From positions 271,097 through 335,096 of the forward strand of contig NZ_JACHHN010000004.1 in the NCBI RefSeq assembly GCF_014202765.1: 64,000 nucleotides of DNA, in the 5' to 3' direction. The notes below the pieces were generated by a model, which was given only the letters and a program-made list of their open reading frames with translations, had not been told where the DNA came from and ran no database searches. The position numbers were made by a program, and so were the translations under genes. Below, piece after piece: positions 35,174-44,963 of the stretch (its first letter is position 1; each line of letters opens with the position of its first letter). The stretch comes from Silvimonas terrae (GTDB lineage Bacteria > Pseudomonadota > Gammaproteobacteria > Burkholderiales > Chitinibacteraceae).

Positions 35174-36550
35174 TCAGGGGACGACAGCAGCAGGTGCCGA
35201 GGCCTGCGTTTTCAGCCAGGACAAGGCGGCTTGCAGGGTTGGGTCGGCGCCTTCTTCCAGCGCCGTGCGGGTCACGTTGATGGGGACATCCGGGATCACA
35301 CCACGCCCTTCAATGCGTTCACCATTGGGCATGCGCATGTCTACCTCGCTAAAGGCCAGCGCGCCACCACCTGGCAGGGGGTCGTAATCAAAGAAACCCA
35401 GCAGGCAGCCGCAGCTGGTTTCGCCAAATACTTTGGCCCGACCGATCGATTGTGCGACCCCGGCCACCAGCTCTGCCGCGCTGGCAGAGTGCCGATCCAG
35501 CAAGATGGCCAGTGGCGCGGTCAGCGGGTGCGCATCGCCCTGCAAGACCGGGTTGGTATCCAGCAAAGAGAAGCCAAACAGGCGCACCGGCTGGTGGTCC
35601 CGCGTGATGACCTGGCCGCCTTTGACTTCGCCTTTGACAAAGCGCGCCAGCAAATCCAGCGCCATCAGGCCATCCCCGCCGCCATTGCTGCGCAGGTCGA
35701 TCACAATGCCTGCGGCCTTGCTGCTGCCGGCTTGATCCAGCACGTGCATCAATTGCGGTTTGAGTTGCCGGTCAAATCCGGAAAAACGCACGTAGACGAG
35801 GTTGCCATTGAGGGTGTGCGAGATCAGCCACGGCGGCGCGGCAGCTTCTTCATCGGTCAGGGCCACGCTAAAGCGCGTGCCATCCGGCCGGGTAATGTCC
35901 AGCGTGCGCACCTTGCCGGCCGGCAGGCTATTGAGCGCGCGCAAGACATAGGCATCTCTGGACCATGTGGTTGAACCGCCGCGAACCTGACTGCGCTGCT
36001 GTTGCCACCAGGCCAGCGCGTCTTCGCCATCAATACCGGTCAACTCTTGTCCGGTGCGCACGCCCAGCAACGCGGCCTGCGACATTCCGCTCACGCCGTG
36101 AAAAACCAGATGCCCGCCCAGTTCATCCACCCCCAGACCCAAACCCGCTGATTTGTCGTTCTTGATCTGGGCATAGCGCGCCGGGTTTTCCACGCGGGTG
36201 TGGGCATCGTTCAACTCGCCCGTCATGTGATCCAGTTCTGCCCAGAAGCTGGCATCGTCCGGCGCGTTCAACACCTGCGCCCGGTAACGCTGACCCACCG
36301 CAGCCCAATCCACACCGTTGAAATCCGGGTCGACGTAACTGTCGTTGATGGTGTGCCAAACCTGGTCAAACGCGGCCTGGCGGTTCTGGGCGTCCAGCGT
36401 GTTGCTCACCGTCAGCCGGTCTATCTGGCGCGCCAGAATGCGGTGCGGGTCTACCACGGCACAACTGCTGAGCACCAGGGGCAACAGCAACAAGGACACA
36501 AGGCGGGACAACGGCACGGGCAGGCGTTCCAGGAGACCAAACCGGCCCAT
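35174..36550 (-). CDS. S41-family (CtpA-like) protease, predicted lipoprotein
   Basis: 458 residues from the ATG at 36550. The signal peptide ends in the lipobox LSSC, so it is probably lipid-anchored. A helical N-terminal region and a PDZ-like part (about 130-200) precede the tail-specific protease domain. The catalytic serine lies in RHSASAAELVAG, and LRSNGGGDG and GETSCGCLL are conserved core segments. Its upstream region is shared with the divergent NodB-like lipoprotein gene at 36717. Confidence 0.85.
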   Translation of the reverse strand: MGRFGLLERLPVPLSRLVSLLLLPLVLSSCAVVDPHRILARQIDRLTVSNTLDAQNRQAAFDQVWHTINDSYVDPDFNGVDWAAVGQRYRAQVLNAPDDASFWAELDHMTGELNDAHTRVENPARYAQIKNDKSAGLGLGVDELGGHLVFHGVSGMSQAALLGVRTGQELTGIDGEDALAWWQQQRSQVRGGSTTWSRDAYVLRALNSLPAGKVRTLDITRPDGTRFSVALTDEEAAAPPWLISHTLNGNLVYVRFSGFDRQLKPQLMHVLDQAGSSKAAGIVIDLRSNGGGDGLMALDLLARFVKGEVKGGQVITRDHQPVRLFGFSLLDTNPVLQGDAHPLTAPLAILLDRHSASAAELVAGVAQSIGRAKVFGETSCGCLLGFFDYDPLPGGGALAFSEVDMRMPNGERIEGRGVIPDVPINVTRTALEEGADPTLQAALSWLKTQASAPAAVVP

Positions 36551-36716
36551 CTTAGGCGGCCTGACCGGCAAAGCCCAGCGTGGCGTTGTAAACGCCGTGG
36601 CCCGATCAGCCGTTGTTGGCCTTAGCCGCCGGGTGTCCGGTCCTGTATACCCGTTTGGCATAGCTGGGTATCATGCGCCGCGTTCCGGCCCTTTATGGCC
36701 GCCTTTGTGCAAGATC

Positions 36717-37616
36717 ATGTTGACTCGACCAACCACCCGAACCCTTGTCCTGGCTGCACTGATCAGCCTGCTGGCCGCCTGTGCCAGCACCCCGCCGCCC
36801 CAGACCACGCCAGACATGGCCAGTCAGTTGCAACAGCGCGCGCCAATCCGCTTTTTACTGACCTTTGACGATGGGCCGGCACGCGGCAGCACCGATAACT
36901 CGTCGCTGCAGATTCTGCGCACGCTGGACCAGAACCCGGTGCAGCCTGGCATCAAGGCCGTGTTCTTTGCCCAGACCCGCTCCTGGCATGCGGGCGAGAC
37001 CGAGGCCGGCCGCGCCATCTTGCGCCAGGAAGTGGCCGATGGGCAGGTACTGGGTTTTCATACCGCAACCCCGTTTCATGCCGATCATGCGCTGATGAAA
37101 CCGCAGGATCTGGAAGCCTCGCTCAACAACGGCATTGCCGATCTGACCAGCCTGCGCGGCAGCGCGCCAGACCTGGTGCGACCGCCGTTCTGGGCCTATA
37201 ACGCCCAGACCTTTGCGGCCTACCAGCAGCACGGTTTGCATATGTTGCTGACCGATCTCTCTGCCAACGACGGCAAGATTTACGGCTATCACATCAGCCT
37301 GCACCGCCGCGGCAACCTGCTGAACATGCTGGCCCACGTGCGGGACGAAATCCTGATCGGCAAGCTGCCGGTGGTGGACGGGGCCATTCCGGTCGTGGTG
37401 ACCTTCCACGATATCAACGGTTATACGGCGGACCACATGGCCGAATACCTGCAGATCTTGATCGATACCGCACATGAATTGCAGATGCCCACCACCACCA
37501 GGCCGTTCTATGACGAGGCCGCGGCGGTAGATCGGGCCGCCGTGGCGCGCGCGGTAAAAGACGGTAGCGCGCCCAAAGAACTGCCTGGCGTATGGCAGTG
37601 GATCTGGGGCGAATAA
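36717..37616 (+). CDS. NodB-type polysaccharide deacetylase, predicted lipoprotein
   Basis: 299 residues from the ATG at 36717. Lipobox LAAC at about 18-21. The NodB domain shows LLTFDDGP with the catalytic and metal-binding Asp, HTATPFHADH supplying two His ligands, and VRPPFWAYN (the RxxPxW-like motif). It probably removes acetyl groups from a cell-wall or surface glycan. The genome also has PgaB, but this small lipoprotein is unlinked to pga and its substrate is unknown. Confidence 0.87.
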   Translation: MLTRPTTRTLVLAALISLLAACASTPPPQTTPDMASQLQQRAPIRFLLTFDDGPARGSTDNSSLQILRTLDQNPVQPGIKAVFFAQTRSWHAGETEAGRAILRQEVADGQVLGFHTATPFHADHALMKPQDLEASLNNGIADLTSLRGSAPDLVRPPFWAYNAQTFAAYQQHGLHMLLTDLSANDGKIYGYHISLHRRGNLLNMLAHVRDEILIGKLPVVDGAIPVVVTFHDINGYTADHMAEYLQILIDTAHELQMPTTTRPFYDEAAAVDRAAVARAVKDGSAPKELPGVWQWIWGE

Positions 37617-37622
37617 GCCGCG

Positions 37623-39014
37623 CTATTGTCCGGCGCCTTCCCGTGCGGTTTGCGCTTCAGAACGCCAGCGCTTTCTGGAGCGCAGCATCCGCTTCACCGC
37701 AATCCGCGCCATTTTGAACCAGCCAAACGGCCGCGGATCGACCAGCATGCTCAGGGCACGGGCGTAATCCAGCGTCAGGCCCGGGGTCCAGGCCATGGTT
37801 TTGGCGCGTTTGCGAATTTGCGCCGCCACCCACAATTCTGGCGTCACCAGCAAACGCACAAACACCCGCCAGCCCCGGTCCTGCCCCCGGAAATGCCCCA
37901 CTGAACCTTCTACCGCCGCTTCCAGTGCCTTGGCCACACTGCTGGAGCAATTGCGGCTGGTCAGGTTGTAGGTGGTGTTCTGGCGATATTCCGCCCAGAA
38001 CCGCGCCAGCCGTGCCGGGCTGTAATTGCGGATGCGCACGCGCACGGTAGACGGGCACCAGGCTTGGGATTCCGTGACGTAATCGGGTTGGAACAAACCG
38101 GGCACGTCGTTCTCGCGCGTGGCGCGCAGAAGCCGGCCAAAGTCTTCTGGCGAGCGGTCAATCTCAACCCCAGGGTAGAGGCTGATGTAGATGCCTTCTG
38201 GCGACTCCAGCGCGGCGTGGCCGGTGGAGATCACGCCATTGGCATCGACCGCCGCGATATAGCGATCCACCAGCAAACGCCGCTGCGCCTGGGTACGGGC
38301 AGACCCCACCGGTGTCCAGACATGCACGGTCAATGCGCGTTCGGCTTCAGCCGGCGGACCATCCCACACCAGCGCGGCATCTGGCGGGATGTCCGGGTTG
38401 TAGTCTTGCCAGCGGGTGATGTCCGGCTGATCGAGCACAGCGCGCATAAACGCGCTATCCGGCATGCGGCGCACCCGGTAAGACAGTAAGAGCAAACCCC
38501 AGCCGCTGAAAAACAGCCCCAGCCCGATACAGTACGGCACGGTGCCGACGTAATGGGTGGGATAAGGCTGGTAGAAGAAAATGGCCAGCAAGACTTCAAT
38601 CACCCCGGCGGTCAGCGCGGCTTTCCAGCGTGGATAGCGCACCACCCGGGCGGCAATGGATTGCAACAGGCCATCGGCCAGGAACAGCGTGCCAAAGATT
38701 ATGGAGAGGATGAAATTGCCATGATGATGCCCCGCCAGGATCAACACGGCGGAGCCAATAAACGCCGCCGCTTTGACGTAGCGCAGCGCCTTTTGCCCGC
38801 CCATGCCGGTCCAGGCGACCGCCAGCGTGCCTACGCCATCCAGCAGTAAGAGCCAGGCAAAAAAGGCGATGGGGAAATAAATGGCGTTATCCAGGGCATC
38901 GATAAAAATCACCACCCCGGCAAGCAGCCAGAACCAGCCCAGCACCCGCAATACGCGCCAGCGCTTGCGCAGATAATCCACACCCAGTAGCAGCAAAATC
39001 AACCGCACCATCAT
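37623..39014 (-). CDS. DUF308/HdeD-like membrane protein fused to a papain-like (NlpC/P60 superfamily) domain
   Basis: 463 residues from the ATG at 39014. The first half (about 1-200) has six or more membrane helices in an HdeD/DUF308-like pattern. The soluble second half has a His in STGHAALESPEGIYISLYPG and a Cys in SRNCSSSVAKALE. This His-before-Cys order fits circularly permuted papain-like enzymes (YiiX/LRAT type), which act on amide or ester bonds. The active side of the membrane is not evident. It is the third gene of a unit with the Lnb-like protein and the autotransporter. Confidence 0.65.
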   Translation of the reverse strand: MMVRLILLLLGVDYLRKRWRVLRVLGWFWLLAGVVIFIDALDNAIYFPIAFFAWLLLLDGVGTLAVAWTGMGGQKALRYVKAAAFIGSAVLILAGHHHGNFILSIIFGTLFLADGLLQSIAARVVRYPRWKAALTAGVIEVLLAIFFYQPYPTHYVGTVPYCIGLGLFFSGWGLLLLSYRVRRMPDSAFMRAVLDQPDITRWQDYNPDIPPDAALVWDGPPAEAERALTVHVWTPVGSARTQAQRRLLVDRYIAAVDANGVISTGHAALESPEGIYISLYPGVEIDRSPEDFGRLLRATRENDVPGLFQPDYVTESQAWCPSTVRVRIRNYSPARLARFWAEYRQNTTYNLTSRNCSSSVAKALEAAVEGSVGHFRGQDRGWRVFVRLLVTPELWVAAQIRKRAKTMAWTPGLTLDYARALSMLVDPRPFGWFKMARIAVKRMLRSRKRWRSEAQTAREGAGQ

Positions 39015-39063
39015 CAAGGCTCACTCTTTGCAGGTCACCAACAGGCGGCCATCCCACGCCATA

Positions 39064-39843
39064 CTACTTAACGCCAGACACGGGGTGGCGGATGGCATAA
39101 GAAAATGTCTCATCAATCACGGCATTGGGCGCACGCCGGATCAGGCTTTGCTGTTTGAGTTGGGCAAACGGGCGCGTTTGATCCAGTAAGCCCAGCTCCC
39201 AGGTGTAGGCGTCGGCATAGCCGCTGGCCAGGATTTTCCAGCTGTATTTGAAATGCGGTGCCAGCGCGCGGGCGTGGCGCAGGATATTGGTGGTGCAGTT
39301 GTTCAACAGCGTGTTGTAGAACTCGGCCTGCTGGTTCAGGTGATCCACCCGCCGCAGGTATTGCTCCAGCACCTGACGGCAGACGGCAGGGGATAGATCC
39401 AGCCGGTACAGATGCACCCGTTCCCGCCGGATATCCGTGCGCACGCCAATCAGGTCACGTTCATCGGCCACCACGTAAATCAGCGCGTAGGTGCGTAAAA
39501 AGCCGCGCCAGGTGGAATAAAACTGCCCTTGCTGGCGGCGGGTTTCAATCGACACCGCCAGATAGCGACCATCGGCAAAGCCAAAGCTGAGGAACACATG
39601 GGCAATGGACTCCCCTGCCCAGTGCGACACCACCAGATCAAGCGACTGCACGGTATCGAGCGCATACGTGGCGTCATACCAGGCCGGGATGGGGTCATCG
39701 CGGGTGCGATATCTGAAATTGCGCACGTCACGCAGGGTGACGCTGTCGCTCTGCCATTGCACCTGGGTGGTACGGGCGTATTCTGGCACCCAGTTGGCGT
39801 GTGTCGGTGGCGTTTTATGCAGGAACACCCGTTGCGACCCCAT
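39064..39843 (-). CDS. Lnb N-terminal periplasmic domain (DUF4105) protein lacking its usual membrane part
   Basis: 259 residues spanning the DUF4105 core: VRNFRYRTRDD, SHWAGESIAHVFLSFGF with the catalytic His, ADERDLIGVRTDIRRE and FYNTLLNNCTTNILRH with the catalytic Cys. The domain takes its name from Lnb, a lipoprotein N-acyltransferase in which a related Cys-His unit transfers an acyl chain. Typical bacterial members have N-terminal membrane helices or a signal; this one starts right at the domain with none. Its ATG lies three bases after the autotransporter stop, so translation is coupled. Confidence 0.8.
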   Translation of the reverse strand: MGSQRVFLHKTPPTHANWVPEYARTTQVQWQSDSVTLRDVRNFRYRTRDDPIPAWYDATYALDTVQSLDLVVSHWAGESIAHVFLSFGFADGRYLAVSIETRRQQGQFYSTWRGFLRTYALIYVVADERDLIGVRTDIRRERVHLYRLDLSPAVCRQVLEQYLRRVDHLNQQAEFYNTLLNNCTTNILRHARALAPHFKYSWKILASGYADAYTWELGLLDQTRPFAQLKQQSLIRRAPNAVIDETFSYAIRHPVSGVK

Positions 39844-39846
39844 CCG

Positions 39847-42800
39847 TTACCAGTTCGCCGCCAGGCCAGCGTGCAAGGCGACGCCTTCCCGCTCACCCTG
39901 GGTGGCACGTTGATACTGACCATCCAGATACAGCATGGCCCGCGTATTGATACGGGTACTCAGGCCGGCCCCGGCCGTAATCCAGGTACGGGCAAAGTCC
40001 GCCGCAATATCGGTATTGCTGACCGTCACCGTGGGCGCGCCGCTAAAGTCATGCAGCAGGTTCAGCGCCAGCCACGGCTGACTGGCCCCGCCATCCGCAT
40101 TGTTGAACGCCGGCAACAACCGCAGGCCCACGCGGCCACGCAGGCTGGTGTCCCGCGTGCTGTCGATGGTGGAAATACGGTCGGCAAATGCGTCCAGATG
40201 CAGATACTGGCCGGCCAGTTGCGCTTGCGGCTCCCAGCGCCAGCCCCCTGCCAGCGCAAAAGGCTGGCCGATTTCCACCGAAACGGCGGCCCCTTGGCCG
40301 TGTTGCGTGGCACTGATGTCCGTGGCATCGGTATAGGCGTTGTGCAAGAAACTGGCTTGCGCAACGACATCCAGATAACCCCCTGTGGCGCTGATACGGG
40401 TGTAATAACCGCCCAGGCTGGCGACCTCAAGATCATTGTGGCCGGTGTGCGTATCCAGCCCGGCGACATTGCCGCGCGCGGCATCGGATGCATCCATGTT
40501 GGCCCCGCCAAAACTGGCGAGGATGCCAACACGTTGCTCCACGCCAGAGGCCGACAAGGCTCGCCAGACCGATTTGCCAAACTGCGCCAGCCACAGTTGG
40601 TTGTCATAATCAAAGCGGTTGTCGCTGCTGGCGCGCAAATCCTGGCTGACCCAGCGGCCCCAGAGATCGTCCGCGCCGCTGGCCTGATCCGGGGCCGTGC
40701 TGTCCCCCACCCGTTCGTGCCAGTTGGCCAGATTGGCGTAACCAAATTCCCGATCCAGCCACGGACCACCACTGTATTGCACCACCGCCGGCCGCCAGGC
40801 GGCGACCGTTTGTTGCGCAACCGGAGCGGACACCGGAGTGGGAGGTGGGGGCGATGCCGGCAGGGTGGAGCGCAAGAACCAGCTATTGGCATCGGTCGGC
40901 CCGCCCTGGTACAGCAGATATTGGTATGCCCCGGCCTGCAAAGGCGTAACCAGGCTAAACGCGTTGGCTGCGCTGGCGTGCCCCAGTTGCACCAGCAAAA
41001 TGCCATTGCCGGTGGTCAGCGCGCCGGAGCCGCCCTGGTTGGTCACCGCCAGCCGGGTTGAACCCGCCACGCTGCCACTGACTTGCAGCAGGTCTGCCGG
41101 GCTGTTGCTGCCAGCCAGTACGGTATTCATGTTGATCAGGCCACCGCCGCTCAGATTGCTCAATGCCAGCGTGGTAAAGGAACTGGCTGCCGTTTTGCGG
41201 CGCGCAACAGACTGGCTGGGCGTGACGGTGGCCAGAAACGTGAGCGTGCCGCCATTCAATTGCAGCGTGTCCAGCTGACTGTTGCCGGTGATGGTCCAGT
41301 TGCTGCTGGCATCCAGTGTCACTGCACTCAGGCCACGGGCAGCACCTTGCCAGTCACTGCCGTGCTGGAGCGTCAGGCTAGCCTGGTTGCCGCTGGTGGC
41401 ACTCGCATCCCCACTCAGGCGGGTGGCGTCGGCCGTTACGCTGAGCTGGCTGGCGGTGCCCTCCACCTGCAGCAGCGATGCGCCAGCCAACGCGACCCCG
41501 TTTTGCAACAACACCTGGCCGCTGCCGCCGTTGCTGTAAATTAGTGCGCCACCGCTACCCAGGCTGCCCCCGCTGACGGTGATATTGCTGGGGGCGCCGG
41601 CGCCAGTCGGGCTGAGGTCCAGCGCGTGCAAGCCGGCGCTCAAGGTCACATTGTTCAGGGTGATGCTGCCACCATCGCTGGCGCTCGCGCCCACCCCGTT
41701 GGCGTTGGCTGCACTGATGTGGTCATGGTTCATCTGCATGACCGTGCCGTTGCCCTGGCTGACCAGCACCGATGCCGCACCGCTCACGCTGATGCTGCTA
41801 TCGGTGCTGTTCACTTGCCCGCCGTTCTGCGCCATCACCCCTGGCGCATTCTGACCAGCCGTCCCGACTGTCGTGCCGCTGAGGGTGAGCGTACTGCCGC
41901 TGCCATCCACCAGCACCCCGGCAGCACTCGTGCCCAGCGTGGTAATGGCGCCCTGGCTCAGGCTGGCCTGGCCGCCCTGTTGCACCAGCAGGCCGGTGGC
42001 GTTGTTGCCTTTGGTGTTCAAGCTGCTGTTGCCCTGCATCTGCAAGACGCCCAGTTGATCCACCTCGGCCCCGGTAGCGCCGTCTCCCCAGGTGGTCACG
42101 CTGATATCTTGCGCTTGCAAGGTGCCGCTGAGGGTTGGGCCAAAGTATTGTTCGCTCGCCAGCAAGCCCTGGGCCCCTGCTCCGTGGGTAATCAGCGTGT
42201 CGCCATTCAGGGTAAGCAGCCCGCCATTGACCGCAGCAGCCGTCGCCAGTTGGCCCCAGGTGGTGACGGTATTGCGCGCGCTGTTGAGGGTGCCGCCGTT
42301 CTGGGCATACAGGGCGTATTCAAAATAGCCTTGGGCGGGATTGCTACTGCTGCCTTCGGTCACCGAACTGTCGCTCAGGTTGATGACGTTGCCGGTCTCA
42401 AAGGCTTTCACCACAGACGCGTTGAGCCCGGTCACGCTGACGTGACTGGCAGTGATGCTGCCATTGCCAGAGAGGGTTTCCGCCAGCATGGCGCTGGCAT
42501 TGCCCCCGGTGCTGACGGTGCCCCCCGTCATGGTGATCTGCCCACCGCGCGCCGCGATACCAAAGCTGTCGTCATCGGCAGTGCTGACATTGGTGTTGTT
42601 GAGCGTCACCACCGCCCCGGAGAGTGCCGCCACGGCGTATTCATACTGGCCTGCGCCGGTCACGGTGGCGGTGTTCACTTGCAGCGTGACACCGCTGCCG
42701 CTTGCGGTGATGCCAACCGCCCGACCATTGATGCTGGCACCGCTGGCATCAATGACAATGGCCAGGTTGCTGATGCTGTTCTGGCCGCTGGTCGCGCTGA

Positions 42801-43119
42801 CGGCCGCATTGGGGCCATGAACCCGCAACATGAAGGGGGAGGCTGCGCCCACGCCAGAGACACTGGCCGTCGCGGTGCTACTGCCCAGCAAAGAGACCAC
42901 CGTGCCGGACGGCGGATCAAGATAACCGCCCAGATCACGGTTGATGATGAGCGACCCCCCCGCCTGCACCAGGTAGTTGTCGGTCGGCGTCACCGTGTTA
43001 TCGACCGTCAACGTTTGACCATTGCTGACCGTCTGGTCAACCGCAAGCGCCGCCGAGGGCAAACCCGCCAGCGCAAGATGCAATGCACATCCCCGCCAGG
43101 GTATGGAGTCCGTGCGCAA
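39847..43119 (-). CDS. Classical (type Va) autotransporter with pertactin-like passenger
   Basis: 1090 residues from a TTG at 43119, chosen because GGGAGGG lies just upstream; the product begins with a signal peptide ending near SAALA-VDQ. The passenger (about 30-770) is a beta-helix of Ser/Thr/Gly/Asn-rich repeats with only one early cysteine, followed by a linker with a PPPPTP stretch (about 775-790) and the 12-strand translocator (about 815-1090), ending in Trp. Passenger function is unclear; adhesion or biofilm formation is typical. The two genes downstream encode Cys-His enzymes of related type. Confidence 0.87.
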   Translation of the reverse strand: MRTDSIPWRGCALHLALAGLPSAALAVDQTVSNGQTLTVDNTVTPTDNYLVQAGGSLIINRDLGGYLDPPSGTVVSLLGSSTATASVSGVGAASPFMLRVHGPNAAVSATSGQNSISNLAIVIDASGASINGRAVGITASGSGVTLQVNTATVTGAGQYEYAVAALSGAVVTLNNTNVSTADDDSFGIAARGGQITMTGGTVSTGGNASAMLAETLSGNGSITASHVSVTGLNASVVKAFETGNVINLSDSSVTEGSSSNPAQGYFEYALYAQNGGTLNSARNTVTTWGQLATAAAVNGGLLTLNGDTLITHGAGAQGLLASEQYFGPTLSGTLQAQDISVTTWGDGATGAEVDQLGVLQMQGNSSLNTKGNNATGLLVQQGGQASLSQGAITTLGTSAAGVLVDGSGSTLTLSGTTVGTAGQNAPGVMAQNGGQVNSTDSSISVSGAASVLVSQGNGTVMQMNHDHISAANANGVGASASDGGSITLNNVTLSAGLHALDLSPTGAGAPSNITVSGGSLGSGGALIYSNGGSGQVLLQNGVALAGASLLQVEGTASQLSVTADATRLSGDASATSGNQASLTLQHGSDWQGAARGLSAVTLDASSNWTITGNSQLDTLQLNGGTLTFLATVTPSQSVARRKTAASSFTTLALSNLSGGGLINMNTVLAGSNSPADLLQVSGSVAGSTRLAVTNQGGSGALTTGNGILLVQLGHASAANAFSLVTPLQAGAYQYLLYQGGPTDANSWFLRSTLPASPPPPTPVSAPVAQQTVAAWRPAVVQYSGGPWLDREFGYANLANWHERVGDSTAPDQASGADDLWGRWVSQDLRASSDNRFDYDNQLWLAQFGKSVWRALSASGVEQRVGILASFGGANMDASDAARGNVAGLDTHTGHNDLEVASLGGYYTRISATGGYLDVVAQASFLHNAYTDATDISATQHGQGAAVSVEIGQPFALAGGWRWEPQAQLAGQYLHLDAFADRISTIDSTRDTSLRGRVGLRLLPAFNNADGGASQPWLALNLLHDFSGAPTVTVSNTDIAADFARTWITAGAGLSTRINTRAMLYLDGQYQRATQGEREGVALHAGLAANW

Positions 43120-43323
43120 TCAGCCCTCCCGGATCGGCCTGGCCGCAGCACCATGCTGACCGGCCGCCTGTCATTGCAGTGTAGACAGCGCGCCGGCATC
43201 TACCGCCTTTTTGGATTGGGCGAGGGCTTGCTGCCGTTGGCGCGTGCATCCGGCTTGACGCTGCCCGGCGCACACGGCACTGTGCGGCGTCCGCCTACCT
43301 CTTGATCAAGCCGATAGATTGTC

Positions 43324-44577
43324 ATGCCTGCACACCAACTTGCCTGGGCGCTGGCCGCCTGCACCACCGCTGCGGTGATCCTGCGCCCTTTACGCTGGAC
43401 GGAGGCCGTCTGGGCCTGCATTGGCGCGGCGCTGGCCGTGCTGCTGGGTTTGCTGCCGCTGGCAGATGCCTGGCACGCCATCGGCAAGGGGCTGGATGTG
43501 TATTTGTTTCTGGGCGGCATGATGCTGCTGTCTGAAGTCGCCCGCCGGGAAGGTCTGTTTGAATGGCTGGCGGGGATCGCCGTCAATCACGCCAACGGCT
43601 CGCCTGCGCGCTTGTTCGGCCTGGTGTACCTGGTGGGCACGGGCGTCACTGTGTTGTTATCCAATGACGCCACCGCCGTGGTCCTTACGCCCGCCGTGTT
43701 TGCCGTGGCACGCCGTGCAGAGGCGCCCGCCCTGCCGCTGCTGCTGATCTGCGCCTTGATCGCCAATGCCGCCAGTTTTGTGCTGCCGGTTTCCAACCCG
43801 GCCAATCTGGTGGTGTTTGGCAGTCACATGCCGCCGCTGGCCGAGTGGGCGCGGCGCTTCTGGTTACCGTCTGCGGCCGCCATTGCCGTTACCTGGCTCA
43901 TGCTGCGTTTTACCCAACGCAAGGCACTCATCGGCCAATGTGCGCCAGCCGTACCGGTGGCACCGCTGAGTGGCCACGGCAAAGTGGCGCTGGCCGGCAT
44001 TGGCGTCACCGCCACCGCACTCTTGCTGGTCTCCGCCCTGGGTCTGGCGCTGGGTTTGCCCACGCTGATTCTGGGCGTGCTGACTGCGGCCATTGTCACC
44101 ATCAGCCAGCGTGTGTCACCGCTGCCCTTGCTGCGCGGCGTGGCGTGGAGCGTCTTGCCGCTGGTGGCCGGCCTGTTTGTCATGGTGGACATGCTGGCCC
44201 GCGCGGGCCTGATGGCTGATGTCGGGCGCGGGTTGCACGGGCTGATGCAACACAGCGAGCCCGTGGCCGCCGCCACGGCGGGCGTCGCTATTGCCGCGCT
44301 CAGCAATGTCATCAACAACCTGCCCGCAGGTTTGATCGGGGCCTCGGTCATGGCCGCGCAGCACCTGCCAGACCGGGTTGCCGATAGCTTGTTGATTGGC
44401 GTTGATCTGGGGCCCAATCTGTCGGTCACCGGCTCGCTCGCCACCATTTTGTGGCTGGGCGTGTTGCGGCGGGAAGGGCTGGAGGTCGGCTTCTGGGCGT
44501 TCCTGAAAACCGGGGCGCTGGTCATGCCGCCCGCGCTGGCCGCCGCCATTGTGGTGCGTATCCTGTTGGGGGCCTGA
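43324..44577 (+). CDS. ArsB-like anion transporter (ArsB/NhaD superfamily)
   Basis: 417 residues, about eleven membrane helices, a size and pattern matching ArsB. LLSNDATAVVLTPAV and LPVSNPANLVVFG near the middle, and ALSNVINNLPAGL with GVDLGPNLSVTGSLATILW at the C-terminal half, are the two pseudo-repeats of the ion-transporter superfamily that in ArsB mediate arsenite extrusion. No arsR or arsC gene is adjacent, so the physiological anion is uncertain. Confidence 0.8.
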   Translation: MPAHQLAWALAACTTAAVILRPLRWTEAVWACIGAALAVLLGLLPLADAWHAIGKGLDVYLFLGGMMLLSEVARREGLFEWLAGIAVNHANGSPARLFGLVYLVGTGVTVLLSNDATAVVLTPAVFAVARRAEAPALPLLLICALIANAASFVLPVSNPANLVVFGSHMPPLAEWARRFWLPSAAAIAVTWLMLRFTQRKALIGQCAPAVPVAPLSGHGKVALAGIGVTATALLLVSALGLALGLPTLILGVLTAAIVTISQRVSPLPLLRGVAWSVLPLVAGLFVMVDMLARAGLMADVGRGLHGLMQHSEPVAAATAGVAIAALSNVINNLPAGLIGASVMAAQHLPDRVADSLLIGVDLGPNLSVTGSLATILWLGVLRREGLEVGFWAFLKTGALVMPPALAAAIVVRILLGA

Positions 44578-44595
44578 CACGACGCCTCACGCCAC

Positions 44596-44853
44596 TCAGT
44601 CCGCATCCTCCGGCATGGAGCTGACGAGGGTGCAACCACATTCGCAATGATGGCCATCCAGTGCCACTTCTGCGCCGCCAAAGCGGGTGCGGGGGGAGCC
44701 TTCGGCAATGCGGGTGGGGCCGTGTTGATGGCAATTGGCGGTATCGCCCTTGCAGGCCGGCGCCTTGCCTTTGATCTTGATGCCTTTGGCGGCACTGGTA
44801 ACCTCGCCGCCGAATTCACGCAGGGTATCGCCCAGGCGGATGATCTTTTGCAT
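44596..44853 (-). CDS. PAAR-domain protein
   Basis: 85 residues, essentially a lone PAAR domain: KGDTANCHQHGPTRIAEGS, FGGAEVALDGHHCECGCTLV. His and Cys residues at these points hold the zinc that shapes the cone tip of a type VI secretion spike. AGGAG precedes the ATG. No tss, vgrG, effector or immunity gene is next to it, so it is an orphan that would work with a T6SS encoded elsewhere, if there is one. Confidence 0.88.
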   Translation of the reverse strand: MQKIIRLGDTLREFGGEVTSAAKGIKIKGKAPACKGDTANCHQHGPTRIAEGSPRTRFGGAEVALDGHHCECGCTLVSSMPEDAD

Positions 44854-44963
44854 GGTGGGGGTGCTCCTCTCTGGCGCCGCAAAAGTCGAGGAGCGTGAAC
44901 AGGCTCACGGCAACGCTCTATCAGGGATGCCCGAAATCCGGCGGCGGTGCGGGGGTACCCTCG

